From: a virus
Reading direction: 5' to 3' (one strand)
Virus record (IMG/VR): IMGVR_UViG_3300036770_003082
Coordinates: 1 to 20,436 of that record
DNA length: 20,436 nt
Position 1 is the stretch's first letter; each line of letters starts with the position of its first letter. Position numbers and translations under genes: made by a program. The notes beneath the pieces were generated by a model. The model saw only the letters and a list, made by a program, of their open reading frames with translations. It was not told the origin of the DNA and searched no databases. Below, piece after piece: positions 19,949 to 20,436 of this stretch.

Positions 19949-20436
19949 CTACGCTGTCAAATCGCCAATAAGTACCCAGGTATCTGTACCAGTTTTGATA
20001 AGAGTTGCACCAGAATACCTTGCAGCAATTTTCTTGTTAGAGTTTTTACTATTAATTGTTACTCCTACTGTTGCCCCAGCGAAAGTAACATTTCCAGTAT
20101 TTAATCTTATTACGTCTAGTCTTTGACCAATTGCAAATGGCACAGAAGAATTAAGTGGAACTGTAACTGTTCTGTCAATAGTAGAATCAACTAATATTGT
20201 TTGTCCTGCATCTCCAAGAACTAAAGAGTAATCTGTTGTTTTTGTATTTAAATAAGCAGTATCTAACATTCCTACCCATGATGTACCATTATAAATTTGA
20301 ACTTGGTTTATATCAGTACCGCCGTCTGTTTGCTCAACAAAACATACAGTACCTTTAACTGGAGAAGGAATTACTGTATCTCTGGCGGTAGGGTTTTGAA
20401 ATCTATTTACTCCACCTTTTGCTCTAATAACATCAT
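19949..20436 (-). CDS. Tail fibre-type protein, C-terminal part (5' end outside the window)
   Basis: The frame is open to the right edge. An internal Met at 20269 is not the likely start, because coding sequence continues upstream (RAKGGVNRFQNPTARDTVIPSP, then VQIYNGTSWVG). The visible 162 residues hold a small beta module related to the QVQIYNGTSWV type found in fibres. A 100-residue C-terminal domain follows (TTDYSLVLGDAGQTILVDS...TVTVPLNSSVPFAIGQRLDVI...TDTWVLIGDLTA). That domain is clearly homologous to the end of the 645-residue fibre (TDTWVVMGDLTA). As in that case, an FTP-repeat/Hint-like adhesin gene follows directly, here after 7 bases. It is probably the carrier fibre for the 584-residue adhesin. 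Confidence 0.8.
   Translation of the reverse strand, partial: DVIRAKGGVNRFQNPTARDTVIPSPVKGTVCFVEQTDGGTDINQVQIYNGTSWVGMLDTAYLNTKTTDYSLVLGDAGQTILVDSTIDRTVTVPLNSSVPFAIGQRLDVIRLNTGNVTFAGATVGVTINSKNSNKKIAARYSGATLIKTGTDTWVLIGDLTA

Noticed and set aside
19949-20269. A complete 106-residue gene starting at 20269
   Set aside because: The frame stays open to the window edge with fibre-like sequence before this Met, so the gene is truncated and not short.

Overview
This window is a compact, AT-rich stretch of a tailed double-stranded DNA phage (Caudoviricetes), covering part of its structural-gene region. Almost every gene lies on the minus strand and reads right to left. The exception is one lysozyme-like gene on the plus strand. 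Intergenic gaps are tiny and no gap exceeds about 110 bases. I see no tRNA, CRISPR array, integrase or insertion sequence. The host cannot be read directly. A PASTA-like adhesin domain, a Sec-exported muralytic enzyme, a B12-dependent ribonucleotide reductase and many apparently leaderless promoters with extended -10 boxes would suit an AT-rich Gram-positive host, perhaps an actinobacterium. That is inference.

Layout in order of transcription (right to left). (1) 20436-17974: a truncated tail-fibre-type gene, a 584-residue modular adhesin (PASTA, Cys-rich modules, TSP1-like module, FTP/FTPFG repeats, C-terminal Hint-like domain), and a 67-residue Cys-rich protein. (2) 17949-17281: a plus-strand lysozyme/transglycosylase with its own promoter, leader hairpin and terminator. 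(3) 17272-13421: six fibre/baseplate accessory genes sharing short domains. (4) 13358-10007: a 645-residue fibre followed by a 463-residue adhesin (two FN3 domains, FTPFG repeats, the same Hint-like domain). This repeats the two-gene arrangement of block 1. (5) 9980-7114: a protein of unknown function and a complete class II ribonucleotide reductase. (6) 7093-24: a 1233-residue LamG-like protein, a small unknown protein, the portal, and a maturation protease with a C-terminal scaffold. The ribosome-binding site of the next gene, probably the major capsid protein, lies at the left edge.

Four things stand out. First, a fibre gene ending in a GDLTA domain followed by an FTPFG-repeat/Hint-like adhesin occurs twice, about 8 kb apart. 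The N-terminal binding modules differ, while the C-terminal domains are nearly the same. Second, seven genes have a -10 box only 6-10 bases before the ATG and no well-placed Shine-Dalgarno, which implies leaderless mRNAs. Other genes in the same clusters have good Shine-Dalgarno sites. Third, two perfect DnaA-box 9-mers and one degenerate copy sit in phase just upstream of the protease promoter. Fourth, the protease gene contains a strong internal ribosome-binding site that should produce the scaffold separately, as lambda C/Nu3 does.
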